DNA from: Winogradskyella endarachnes
GTDB lineage: Bacteria > Bacteroidota > Bacteroidia > Flavobacteriales > Flavobacteriaceae
Assembly (NCBI RefSeq): GCF_009741275.1
Contig: NZ_WOWS01000002.1
Location: forward strand, 1 to 64,000
Direction of reading: 5' to 3'
DNA length: 64,000 bases
Below, one piece after another: positions 56,029 through 64,000 of the stretch (the first letter of the stretch is position 1; each line of letters starts with the position of its first letter). The translations under genes were made by a program, and so were the position numbers. The notes under the pieces were generated by a model. The model saw nothing but the letters and a program-made list of their open reading frames with translations. It was not told the DNA's origin and ran no database searches.

Positions 56029-57318
56029 ATGTTAAAGGGTTTCAAATTATCGATAGTTGTAATTATAGTACTTCTGGCATTTTCTTGTATAAATGAAAAT
56101 AAGAAAAGCGAAGCACTATCGATAAATGAAAACCACAGTATCAATGCAGAAAACATTTTAGGAAACCCAGAATATTTAGCTATTTCTTATGGTGGTTACC
56201 GTCATAAGGATAGAAATATTCAGCCAACAATTCCAGAACTTAAGGAAGATATTAAAATCTTAAGCGCTATGGGAATAAAAGTACTGAGAACCTATAATGT
56301 ACATTTTGAGCAAGCTGCCAACTTGTTAAAAGCAATTACAGAATTAAAGCAAGAAGATTCAAATTTCGAAATGTATGTAATGCTTGGTATATGGATTGAT
56401 TGTAAAAATGCTTTCAACTCTAGTAATGGAGCGCCAGACCATAATCAAGAAAGTGAACGAAATCCGGTTGAGGTTAAAACCGCTGTAGAGTTAGCAACGC
56501 AATACCCAGAAATTGTAAAAATTCTTGCTGTTGGTAACGAAGCTATGGTAAAATGGGCAACATCTTATTATGTAGAACCTTGGATTATTTTAAAATGGGT
56601 TAATCATCTTCAAGATTTAAAACAACGAGGCGATTTACCTAAAGATTTATGGATAACTAGTTCAGATGATTATTCATCTTGGGGAGGAGGCGATGCCATC
56701 TATCATACCAAAGATTTAGAGAAATTGGCGCATGCTGTAGATTACATTTCTATGCATACGTATGCTTATCATAATTCGCATTACAATCCAGAATTTTGGA
56801 AAGTTCCTGAAAATGAAGAAAATTTATCAGACAAAGAAAAAATTGACGCAGCCATGTTGCGTGCACTAGAATTTGCTAAAACGCAATACGATTCAGTTGT
56901 AAATTACATGAAAAGTATTGGTGTTAATAAGCCAATTCATATCGGAGAAACCGGTTGGGCTTCAATATCTGGAGGTCATTATGGTAAAAATGGGTCTAGA
57001 GCTACAGACGAATATAAGCAAGGGTTGTATTATAAACATATTCGTAATTGGACTAATAAAAATAATATATCAGTTTTTTATTTTGAAGCCTTTGATGAAC
57101 AATGGAAAGATGCAGCCGATGAATTAGGTTCTGAAAATCATTTTGGCTTAATCAATCTAAAAAGTGAAGCAAAGTATCCCTTGTGGAGTTTGGTAGATGA
57201 CGACGTTTTTAAGGGATTAACAAGAGACGGCAAACCAATTACAAAGACATATAACGGAAATTTAGACGCTTTAATGAAAGATGTCTTAGTACCAAATACA
57301 GATTATCCAAGAGATTAA
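56029..57318 (+). CDS. GH17 beta-1,3-glucanase lipoprotein
   Basis: The 429-residue protein has lipobox LAFSC (Cys near 20). It is a clan GH-A barrel with the GH17 features AISYGGYRH, KVLRTYNVHF, acid/base Glu171 in AVGNEA and nucleophile Glu307 in HIGETGWAS. GH17 enzymes cleave beta-1,3-glucan, mostly endo-acting or transglycosylating. It starts 16 bases after the phosphorylase stop and is 2 bases from the next enzyme, so these are one unit. It probably trims laminarin in the periplasm or on the surface. Confidence 0.9.
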   Translation: MLKGFKLSIVVIIVLLAFSCINENKKSEALSINENHSINAENILGNPEYLAISYGGYRHKDRNIQPTIPELKEDIKILSAMGIKVLRTYNVHFEQAANLLKAITELKQEDSNFEMYVMLGIWIDCKNAFNSSNGAPDHNQESERNPVEVKTAVELATQYPEIVKILAVGNEAMVKWATSYYVEPWIILKWVNHLQDLKQRGDLPKDLWITSSDDYSSWGGGDAIYHTKDLEKLAHAVDYISMHTYAYHNSHYNPEFWKVPENEENLSDKEKIDAAMLRALEFAKTQYDSVVNYMKSIGVNKPIHIGETGWASISGGHYGKNGSRATDEYKQGLYYKHIRNWTNKNNISVFYFEAFDEQWKDAADELGSENHFGLINLKSEAKYPLWSLVDDDVFKGLTRDGKPITKTYNGNLDALMKDVLVPNTDYPRD

Positions 57319-57320
57319 TA

Positions 57321-58376
57321 ATGAAGAAATTTTTAGTCATAATCACTGCTATATTCACTTTTGTTTCGTGTAAAAAACAGACAAAAAATGAAGAGGTTTC
57401 ATTTAAAGAGGAAGCTTCAAAATTTGATGTAGTTTCAGTATCGGGAAGACAATTATTGTTAAATGATGAACTTTATTTAATAAAAGGCATTTGTTATCAT
57501 CCTGTACCAAAAGGAGATTCTATTAAAAGAGATTTTGGCACCTTAACCCAAGATTTAAAACTAATGAAAGAAGCTGGCATAAATACTATAAGAGTTTATG
57601 CACCAATTGTAGAAGAACGTGTTCTCGATGAAATTAGTGAAGCTGGTATTAAAGTAATTGTAGGATTTGGTTACAACCAAGGTGGAAAAAATGATATCGT
57701 TTCGGGCACATTTATAGATTATGTCAATACATATAAAAACCACAAGGCTATTTTGATGTGGGAATTGGGTAATGAGTACAACTATCATCCAGAATGGTTT
57801 AATGGTGATATTAAAAACTGGTACACTGCAATGAATGATGCTGCAGCTCTAATTCATAAAAATGACCCATCGCACCCTGTAACTACGGCACATGGCGATT
57901 TACCAAAAGAATTAGCGCGTTCTATGAGTCCAAATATTGATGTTTGGGGAATGAACGTGTACCGTTCTGTAAGACCAGAAACCATTTTTAAAGAGTGGAA
58001 AGAAGTCAGTGATAAACCTATGTATTTATCCGAAACAGGAGCAGACAGTTATATGCAAATGGCAACCGATAAATATAAGCAAGGTGTAAATGAATTAATG
58101 CAAGCTGATGCTACAGAAATAATTTTAAATGCCACATTTAGTGGTAAAGATATTTGCTCTGGAGTTACTTTATTTCAATTTACAGATGGCTGGTGGAAAG
58201 CCGGAAACAACAATGTACAAGATACAGGAGGAACAGCACCAAATAGTACAGGAGTTCCTTTTGATGGTAGCCCAAACGAAGAATTTTGGGGTATTGTAGA
58301 TATCGATAGAAATAAGAAAAAAGTATATGAAATTGTAAAAGACATCTATTTAAAGGAAAATAAAATTGAAGATTAG
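57321..58376 (+). CDS. Clan GH-A glycoside hydrolase lipoprotein, family uncertain
   Basis: The 351-residue protein has lipobox TFVSC and starts 2 bases after the GH17 gene. It has a compact TIM barrel with LNDELYLIKGICYHPVPKGD, KEAGINTIRVYAP, acid/base Glu152 in LMWELGNEYNYHP and nucleophile Glu238 in YLSETGADSY. This clan GH-A pattern recalls the GH2 barrel, GH17 and GH72, but the protein lacks the GH2 sandwich domains and does not fit GH17 cleanly. Given its place it probably acts on beta-1,3-glucan or its oligomers, perhaps exo-acting or as a transglycosylase; the specificity is not predictable from sequence. Confidence 0.75.
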   Translation: MKKFLVIITAIFTFVSCKKQTKNEEVSFKEEASKFDVVSVSGRQLLLNDELYLIKGICYHPVPKGDSIKRDFGTLTQDLKLMKEAGINTIRVYAPIVEERVLDEISEAGIKVIVGFGYNQGGKNDIVSGTFIDYVNTYKNHKAILMWELGNEYNYHPEWFNGDIKNWYTAMNDAAALIHKNDPSHPVTTAHGDLPKELARSMSPNIDVWGMNVYRSVRPETIFKEWKEVSDKPMYLSETGADSYMQMATDKYKQGVNELMQADATEIILNATFSGKDICSGVTLFQFTDGWWKAGNNNVQDTGGTAPNSTGVPFDGSPNEEFWGIVDIDRNKKKVYEIVKDIYLKENKIED

Positions 58377-58509
58377 ATAGAAATAATTTAACTATTAAAT
58401 CCTCTATATAATTTCTCTATAAGATGAGCCTTTTTAAGAAACATTTTGTTGCGTTTTTTAAAGGATAAGAATAAACTAAAACTAAATAACTAAAACTAAT
58501 ATCTAGAAT

Positions 58510-60018
58510 ATGACAATAATAAGATATGGCTTAGCAGCACTTTTAATTTTCACAATTATGAGCTGCAATTCCGATAAAAAAGAAATTAAAAACTTAGATG
58601 TCGAAATTTATGAAACCTCAGAAAGTGGTAACAAGCTTACAAGGATTACTGAGTTTTCAACAGCAGACTCTTTAGCTGTTATTAAGATTTTACCAGAACA
58701 AAAATTTCAAACTATAACTGGTTTTGGAGGTTCGTTTACAGAATCTTCGGCTTACTTATTAAACAAGTTAAGTAAAAAGAATCGCGATACAATTCTTCAA
58801 GCTTATTTTGCAGAAGGTGGTGCACAGTACTCATTAACCAGAACGCATATTGCATCTTGTGATTTTTCTTTAAATAATTACACTTATGCGCCAAAGGAAG
58901 ATGATATGGAAATGGAGAGTTTCAATATTGATGAGGACCGAGACGATTTAATTCCTATGATAAAAGATGCACAAGCCATTTCTCAAGATGGTTTTAAAAT
59001 TATTTCTTCACCATGGACGTCACCACCTTGGATGAAAGATAACAAAGCTTACGTTGGCGGAAAATTATTACCAAAATATTACGATGCATTTGCACTGTAT
59101 TTTTCTAAATATTTAGAAGCTTACAAAGCTGAAGGTATAGATATTTGGGGTTTAACACCAGTTAATGAGCCACACGGAAATGGTAATAATTGGGAAAGCA
59201 TGCACTTTTCACCAGAAGAAGAAACAGATTTTGTACAAAATCATTTAGGACCTAAACTCGAATCAGATGGATTTGGAGACATAAATATCTTAGGCTACGA
59301 CCAAAACCGAAAAGGAATACAAGAATGGGTAGATGCTATGTATAAAGATGAAGCTTCTTCTAAGTATTTTGATGGATTAGCCATTCATTGGTACGAAAGT
59401 ACATTCGATTATTTACCAAAAGAATTACAATATGCACACAACAAATCACCAAACAAATACCTTATAGAAACGGAAGGTTGTGTAGATTCTGAAATTCCTA
59501 AATGGCAAGATGATGCTTGGTATTGGAAAAAAGAAGCAACTGATTGGGGTTGGGATTGGGCTTCGCCAGAAGACAAGCACTTGCATCCAAAATATGCGCC
59601 AGTAAATCGTTATGCTAGAGACATCATTGGTTGTTTAAATAATTGGGTTGACGGATGGGTAGATTGGAACATGGTTTTAGACCGACAAGGTGGACCAAAT
59701 TGGTTTGAAAATTGGTGTGTTGCTCCTGTTATTGTAGATCCAGATTCTGATGAAGTTTATTTCACACCACTTTATTATACAATGGCTCACTTTAGTAAAT
59801 ATATAAGACCAGGAGCAGAAGTTATTGGTGTAGAAAATACAGATGACGATTTAATGGTTACTGCTGCTAAGAATCCAGATGGTTCTATTGCAGTAGTTTT
59901 ATTTAATGAAGGTACATCATCTAAGAACTTTGCGTTGACACTTGGAGAAGAAAATGTAAGCGTAAAAATTAATGCACAAGCTATCCAGACTATTATAATT
60001 CCTAAAAAAGTTAGATAA
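58510..60018 (+). CDS. GH30 beta-1,6-glucanase-type lipoprotein
   Basis: The 502-residue lipoprotein has lipobox TIMSC. GH30 motifs are FQTITGFGGSFTESSAYLL, SLTRTHIASCDFSLNNYTY, SSPWTSPPWMKDN, acid/base Glu220 in PVNEPHGNG and nucleophile Glu322 in LIETEGC. A short beta-sandwich follows the barrel, as usual in GH30_1 and GH30_3. In laminarin loci this family removes beta-1,6-linked glucose branches so that GH16 and GH17 can finish the chain. A 133-base gap upstream may hold its own promoter; the transporter gene follows after 1 base. Confidence 0.92.
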   Translation: MTIIRYGLAALLIFTIMSCNSDKKEIKNLDVEIYETSESGNKLTRITEFSTADSLAVIKILPEQKFQTITGFGGSFTESSAYLLNKLSKKNRDTILQAYFAEGGAQYSLTRTHIASCDFSLNNYTYAPKEDDMEMESFNIDEDRDDLIPMIKDAQAISQDGFKIISSPWTSPPWMKDNKAYVGGKLLPKYYDAFALYFSKYLEAYKAEGIDIWGLTPVNEPHGNGNNWESMHFSPEEETDFVQNHLGPKLESDGFGDINILGYDQNRKGIQEWVDAMYKDEASSKYFDGLAIHWYESTFDYLPKELQYAHNKSPNKYLIETEGCVDSEIPKWQDDAWYWKKEATDWGWDWASPEDKHLHPKYAPVNRYARDIIGCLNNWVDGWVDWNMVLDRQGGPNWFENWCVAPVIVDPDSDEVYFTPLYYTMAHFSKYIRPGAEVIGVENTDDDLMVTAAKNPDGSIAVVLFNEGTSSKNFALTLGEENVSVKINAQAIQTIIIPKKVR

Positions 60019-60019
60019 T

Positions 60020-61429
60020 ATGTCTGCAATAGCCAATAAAGTTTCGCTTGGAAAAAAGATAGCATTTGGAGTAGGTATGCTTGCCAATCAAATGTTTCCT
60101 GCTGTTATTGGTATTTTCATTGTTGTACTGGTTAAAGATTTAGGTTTTCCTGGATGGATGTGGGGCGTGGTGTCTTTAGCACCAAGAATTTTTGATGCCA
60201 TTACAGACCCAATTATGGGTTACATTTCAGATAACACTAAATCGCGATACGGAAGACGACGACAATACGTTTTTATCGGTGCCATTATTATGGGAATTGC
60301 CTTTGTGATAATGTGGCAATTATTTAGAGAAAATTCATTAGACTTCAGCTTTTGGTATTTTTTGTTTACCTCTTTTCTGTTTTATTTAGGATTAACCATT
60401 TTCAGTGTGCCGTACGTAGCCATGGGTTATGAAATGAGTGATGATTTTCATGAACGTACAAGTATTATGGCTGTTGCACAATGGATTGGGCAATGGGCTT
60501 GGGTAATTGCACCTTGGTTTTGGGTAATTATGTACGATCAAGAGTGGTATGCTACTGCAGATATAGCTGTAAGGGAATTGGCGATTTGGGTTGGTGTTAT
60601 ATTTGCTATTTGCGCAATGGTTCCTGCTATTTTTATTAAAAGTAAGTCAACTGTAAATCAAAATTATTCGGCACTAACCATTAAAAATATTGGTGGTAGC
60701 TTAAAGGAAATTGGCAATAACTTTGTAGAGGCATTTAAATCAGTACCTTTTAAAAAACTATGTTTTGCAACGTTTTTTGTGTTTAATGCTTTTAATACTG
60801 TTGCAAGTTTTACCTTTTTTATTATTGTTTATTATCTTTTTAACGGAGACGCTGCAGCTGCTGGTATTTGGCCAACGCTTTTTGGAAGTGTTGGAGCTTT
60901 AGTTACCACCTTTATTGTGATTCCAATAGTGGCAAAAATGTCGAAAGCATTAGGAAAGAAAAAAGCATTTATGCTTTCTCAAGGTATATCAATAGCAGGT
61001 TATATAATGTTATGGTTTTTATTTATTCCGGGAAAACCATATATGTTTCTATTTGCACTTCCATTTTTTTCATTTGGTATAGGAGGTTTATTTACGCTTA
61101 TGATGTCTATGACAGCAGATGTTATTGACTTAGATGAATTGCAAACAGGCAAGCGTCGCGAAGGTGTTTTCGGTGCAATATATTGGTGGATGGTAAAATT
61201 TGGATTTGGTATTGCAGGTGGCTTAAGCGGTCTAATTTTAACCATAATAGGTTTTGATTCATTATTAGAAGTACAACCTGAAGGGGCAATAACTGGTTTG
61301 AGGTTATTTTTCTCTGGGTTTCCTATAGTAGGAACCCTTGCCGCAATGTATATAATGCGTAATTATGATTTGTCAGAAACGCGTGCAAATGAGATAAGAG
61401 CAGAATTAGAAAAGAGAAAATCCAATTAA
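60020..61429 (+). CDS. GPH-family (MFS) sugar:cation symporter
   Basis: The 469-residue protein has about 12 membrane segments and the glycoside-pentoside-hexuronide family motifs: DAITDPIMGYISDNTKSRYG in the first cytoplasmic loop, RRRQYVF, and DVIDLDELQTGKRREGVFG in the second half. It starts 1 base after the GH30 stop, so the two are translated together. It probably carries glucose or short laminari-oligosaccharides across the inner membrane, to feed the cytoplasmic phosphorylase encoded upstream. Confidence 0.93.
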   Translation: MSAIANKVSLGKKIAFGVGMLANQMFPAVIGIFIVVLVKDLGFPGWMWGVVSLAPRIFDAITDPIMGYISDNTKSRYGRRRQYVFIGAIIMGIAFVIMWQLFRENSLDFSFWYFLFTSFLFYLGLTIFSVPYVAMGYEMSDDFHERTSIMAVAQWIGQWAWVIAPWFWVIMYDQEWYATADIAVRELAIWVGVIFAICAMVPAIFIKSKSTVNQNYSALTIKNIGGSLKEIGNNFVEAFKSVPFKKLCFATFFVFNAFNTVASFTFFIIVYYLFNGDAAAAGIWPTLFGSVGALVTTFIVIPIVAKMSKALGKKKAFMLSQGISIAGYIMLWFLFIPGKPYMFLFALPFFSFGIGGLFTLMMSMTADVIDLDELQTGKRREGVFGAIYWWMVKFGFGIAGGLSGLILTIIGFDSLLEVQPEGAITGLRLFFSGFPIVGTLAAMYIMRNYDLSETRANEIRAELEKRKSN

Positions 61430-61506
61430 TGTTAAACGGTATTTAGAGGGATACTTTTTTAATAGCGCAATTGTTACTAAAATAAATAATAAACTAAATA
61501 AACACA

Positions 61507-63696
61507 ATGATTATGAGAAAATTTACATTTTTTTTAATCCTAATGACAATGTCATTTGGGTTTACTCAGAATTTAGCTCTAACAGGTAGTGCTTCCGCTT
61601 CTACTGAAGGGCAACCAGCAAGTAATGCTATAGATGGAAATGCAGCAACCAGGTGGGAATCAGCTTTTGAAGATCCGCAATGGATTACTATAGATCTTGG
61701 CGCAAGTTATACTATTGGGCAAGTAGTGCTTAATTGGGAAGGTGCTTATGCAAGTACATACGAAATTCAAATTTCTGATGATGCAACTTTTGCTACCTAT
61801 ACAACAATTTATGCTACAACTTCAGGAGATGGAGGTATAGATAATCTTATTGTTGATGGTACAGGGCAATACGTAAGAATGTATGGAACAGTTAGAGCAA
61901 CACCTTATGGTTATAGTTTGTGGGAATTCGAAATTTACGAATACAATGCGGCAACTGATGCGACATTGTCAGATTTACAAGTAGATTCTGCTACCATATC
62001 TGGTTTTGATCCAGGTATAACAAGCTATGACTATGAATTGCCGGCAGGTACAACAGTAGCACCAACAATTACTTCTGCAACAGCAACGGTTACAACAGGA
62101 ACAAATGTAACTATTACCCAGGCGTCATCTGTGCCAGGAAATGGGACGGTTGTAGTTACTGCTGCAGATGGTACAACTACAGAAACATATACGGTTTCTT
62201 TTGATGTACCAGCTGAAACCACACCAACCTCTGCAGCACCAACACCACCAGCAAGAAACACTTCAGATTACATATCAATATTTAGTGATGCTTATACCAA
62301 TGTAGCTACGGTAAATCTAAATCCAAATTGGGGACAATCTACAGTGCAATCGGTTGTGGATATTGCAGGTAATAACACATTGAGCTATGATAGTTTTAAT
62401 TACCAAGGAACAGATTTTGGAGGTGCACAAGATATTTCTAACATGGAATATTTACATGTAGATATTTGGACAAATACAGTAGCAACTAATATTTATGTTA
62501 TTAGTTCTGGACCAGAAATACCACATGCTATTTCGTCAGTTGATGGTTCTTGGCAATCATTAGATATACCTGTTGCTGGTATCACAGGAGATTTAACCAG
62601 TGCTATTCAATTTAAATTTGATGGTGGAGATGGAACAGGTATTATGTATATAGATAACTTATACTTTTGGAAAAACCCTTCTGCTTCAGGTACTGATGCT
62701 ACCCTAAGTGATTTACAAGTAGATAATGCAACAATAAGTGGTTTTTCTTCAAATACATTTAATTATACATACGAACTCGCACCAGGAACCACTGTTGTAC
62801 CGCAAATAACTTCTGCTACACCAACAGATGCAAATGCAACTTCTGTAACAATAACACAAGCTACCGACATACTTGGAAATGCCACTGTAGATGTAGTGTC
62901 TCAAGATGGAACAGTTACTGAGACTTATACTGTAACTTATTTGTTATCTGGTCCGGATGCTGCTGCACCAACACCAACACATGATGAAGTTAATAACCAA
63001 GTAATTTCAATTTTTAGTGATGCTTATACTGATTTAGCTGGTACTAACTATAACCCAGATTGGGGCCAATCTACAGTTGTTACCATAGAGTCTGTAATGA
63101 GTAATGATGCTCTAAAATATGCTGGCTTAAATTATCAAGGTACTAATTTAGGAAGTACAGATGGTGGTGTTTCTCAAGATGTATCTTCTACTACACACTT
63201 ACATTTAGATTTTTGGACAGCAAATTCAACTGTAATAGATTTTTATGTATTAGACCAAGGTGCTGGTGAGGTGTTTTATTCTTTGCCAATTCCGGCTGCT
63301 TTAGGTGGAGATTGGGTTAGTGTAGATATTCCGTTAAGTCATTATACTTCAGGAGGAGAAGTATTAACAGATATTCATCAGTTTAAGGTTACAGGAGATG
63401 GAACGGTTTATTTTGATAACATCTATTTTTATAATGAAACAGCTTTAAGCGTTGGTGATTTTGAAGTTGAAGAATTTAAGGTGTATCCTAATCCTACAAA
63501 CAGCGTATGGAATATTACTAGCAGTACTCAAATAAATATCGTAGAAGTATTTAATGTAATGGGTAAAAAAATTATCACAATCCAACCAAACGCAAATGAA
63601 ACTAGTATAGATGCTACATCTTTAAATTCGGGAATTTACTTTGTAAAAATTGATGCAGCAACAGGTTTAAAAACCATTAAATTAATTAAAGAATAA
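61507..63696 (+). CDS. T9SS type A secreted protein with discoidin domain and two glycan-binding-like modules
   Basis: The 729-residue protein (start 61507, or Met 61513) has a signal peptide ending FGFTQ. An F5/8 type C (CBM32-like) domain is at about 20-150 (ASNAIDGNAATRWESAF, PQWITIDLG). Two cadherin-like beta-sandwich units (DATLSDLQVDSATISGF, about 152-237; DATLSDLQVDNATISGF, about 398-480) each precede one copy of the module found in the PKD lipoprotein (APTPPARNTSDYISIFSDAY, about 241-392; about 484-645). The C terminus is a Por sorting domain (FKVYPNPTNS, GIYFVKI). There is no catalytic domain, so it is a secreted binding protein, likely for the same glucan. It is 77 bases after the symporter. 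Confidence 0.85.
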   Translation: MIMRKFTFFLILMTMSFGFTQNLALTGSASASTEGQPASNAIDGNAATRWESAFEDPQWITIDLGASYTIGQVVLNWEGAYASTYEIQISDDATFATYTTIYATTSGDGGIDNLIVDGTGQYVRMYGTVRATPYGYSLWEFEIYEYNAATDATLSDLQVDSATISGFDPGITSYDYELPAGTTVAPTITSATATVTTGTNVTITQASSVPGNGTVVVTAADGTTTETYTVSFDVPAETTPTSAAPTPPARNTSDYISIFSDAYTNVATVNLNPNWGQSTVQSVVDIAGNNTLSYDSFNYQGTDFGGAQDISNMEYLHVDIWTNTVATNIYVISSGPEIPHAISSVDGSWQSLDIPVAGITGDLTSAIQFKFDGGDGTGIMYIDNLYFWKNPSASGTDATLSDLQVDNATISGFSSNTFNYTYELAPGTTVVPQITSATPTDANATSVTITQATDILGNATVDVVSQDGTVTETYTVTYLLSGPDAAAPTPTHDEVNNQVISIFSDAYTDLAGTNYNPDWGQSTVVTIESVMSNDALKYAGLNYQGTNLGSTDGGVSQDVSSTTHLHLDFWTANSTVIDFYVLDQGAGEVFYSLPIPAALGGDWVSVDIPLSHYTSGGEVLTDIHQFKVTGDGTVYFDNIYFYNETALSVGDFEVEEFKVYPNPTNSVWNITSSTQINIVEVFNVMGKKIITIQPNANETSIDATSLNSGIYFVKIDAATGLKTIKLIKE

Positions 63697-63726
63697 GATT
63701 AATAGCGATATATCTAATTTTTTGAT

Positions 63727-63760
63727 AAAGCGTGTTTATATAATTTAAACACGCTTTTTT
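63727..63760 (+). terminator. Intrinsic terminator closing the utilisation locus
   Basis: A perfect 12-bp stem (63727-63738 with 63746-63757) around TATAATT, followed by a T-run, 31 bases after the last gene of the locus. Confidence 0.92.
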
Positions 63761-63823
63761 TATAAAATAACTTTTAGAAGTTTTAATTTAGTTGTACCTC
63801 TATAGTTAATAAGAAAATACTAG

Positions 63824-64000
63824 ATGTTTACTAAGTTACATTTCTACATATTATTAGTCGCAATTCTAACTAGTTGTTCTCAAGGTAAAGAAACTAAGGA
63901 AACTGATATTGCTAATAAGTCTAACGACTTAATAAATGAAACCAGTCCTTATTTACTGCAACACGCTTATAATCCTGTAAATTGGAAAGCATGGCATAAT
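63824..64000 (+). CDS. DUF255 thioredoxin-like lipoprotein, N-terminal part (runs off window)
   Basis: An ATG at 63824 opens a frame that continues past base 64000 (59 codons visible). A lipoprotein signal (LLVAILTSC) is followed by [17 protein letters not shown], the hallmark start of the DUF255/YyaL (spermatogenesis-associated protein 20-like) family, which combines a thioredoxin-like domain with a six-hairpin barrel. Only the first 59 residues can be seen, so the catalytic Cys and the barrel are not checked. It is outside the utilisation locus, beyond its terminator. Confidence 0.85.
   Translation, partial: MFTKLHFYILLVAILTSCSQGKETKETDIANKSNDLINETSPYLLQHAYNPVNWKAWHN

Larger units (their letters stand above)
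40999..63696 (+). other. Laminarin-type polysaccharide utilisation locus
   Basis: Eleven same-strand genes run as regulator, SusC, SusD, PKD lipoprotein, GH16, phosphorylase, GH17, GH-A enzyme, GH30, GPH symporter, T9SS type A binding protein. SusCD pairs define such loci in Bacteroidota. GH16, GH17 and GH30 together point to beta-1,3-glucan with beta-1,6 branches (laminarin). Gaps within the enzyme block are mostly under 25 bases. A terminator at 52491-52518 and gaps before 58510 and 61507 divide it into sub-units. No sulfatase is present, which argues against a sulfated substrate. Confidence 0.85.

Overview
The window comes from a marine-type flavobacterium (Bacteroidota, Flavobacteriaceae or close); the genus cannot be fixed from sequence alone. 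The evidence is an AT-rich genome, type IX secretion (T9SS) cargo with gliding-type C-termini, a PorP/SprF protein, SusC/SusD-like proteins, a short 287-residue primary sigma factor, a folK-deoxynucleoside kinase fusion, few Shine-Dalgarno sites, and several promoters of the Bacteroidota form TTTG-N17..20-TAnnTTTG. No phage, CRISPR array, rRNA or insertion sequence was found.

Bases 1-11000 hold the end of a T9SS type B secreted protein with its PorP/SprF partner, a VWA lipoprotein/SIMPL-like pair, a LytS-like histidine kinase with its LytTR regulator, a DUF2797 protein, a GH3-superfamily protein and a PD40 beta-propeller protein. Bases 11000-27500 are housekeeping: clpX, clpP and tig; a small membrane protein, an alpha/beta hydrolase and pdxJ on the minus strand; then CBS protein, nadK, DUF6089, uppS, bamA, two ompH/skp genes and murI on the plus strand, an envelope-biogenesis run; then a gamma-carbonic anhydrase-like protein, rpsU and rpoD.

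Bases 27500-37060 hold a large AsmA-like protein, a queuosine-precursor transporter, the folK-dNK fusion, two methyltransferases embedded in a cluster of palindromic repeats, mutS, and tRNA-Gly(GCC) plus tRNA-Leu(UAA) behind a near-perfect promoter. A second large T9SS type B protein follows.

The main accessory system is a polysaccharide utilisation locus at about 40999-63696. In order it has a one-protein membrane-spanning regulator (propeller, Y_Y_Y domain, TM, LuxR-type HTH), SusC, SusD, a PKD lipoprotein with tandem repeated domains, a GH16 laminarinase-like lipoprotein, a signal-less 1150-residue glycoside phosphorylase (best fit GH149 beta-1,3-glucan phosphorylase), a GH17 lipoprotein, a clan GH-A lipoprotein of uncertain family, a GH30 lipoprotein, a GPH-type sugar symporter, and a T9SS type A protein with a discoidin domain and two copies of a putative glycan-binding module. 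This predicts use of laminarin (beta-1,3-glucan with beta-1,6 branches): GH16/GH17 cut the backbone, GH30 removes beta-1,6 branches, SusCD and the transporter import the pieces, and the cytoplasmic phosphorylase releases glucose-1-phosphate.

The most unusual points are two uncharacterised repeat modules shared among the locus's surface proteins, phased TACCTATAC direct repeats between the regulator and susC, a strong terminator inside the locus between GH16 and the phosphorylase, and a cluster of palindromic repeats around the two methyltransferase genes. The window ends inside a gene for a DUF255 thioredoxin-like lipoprotein.
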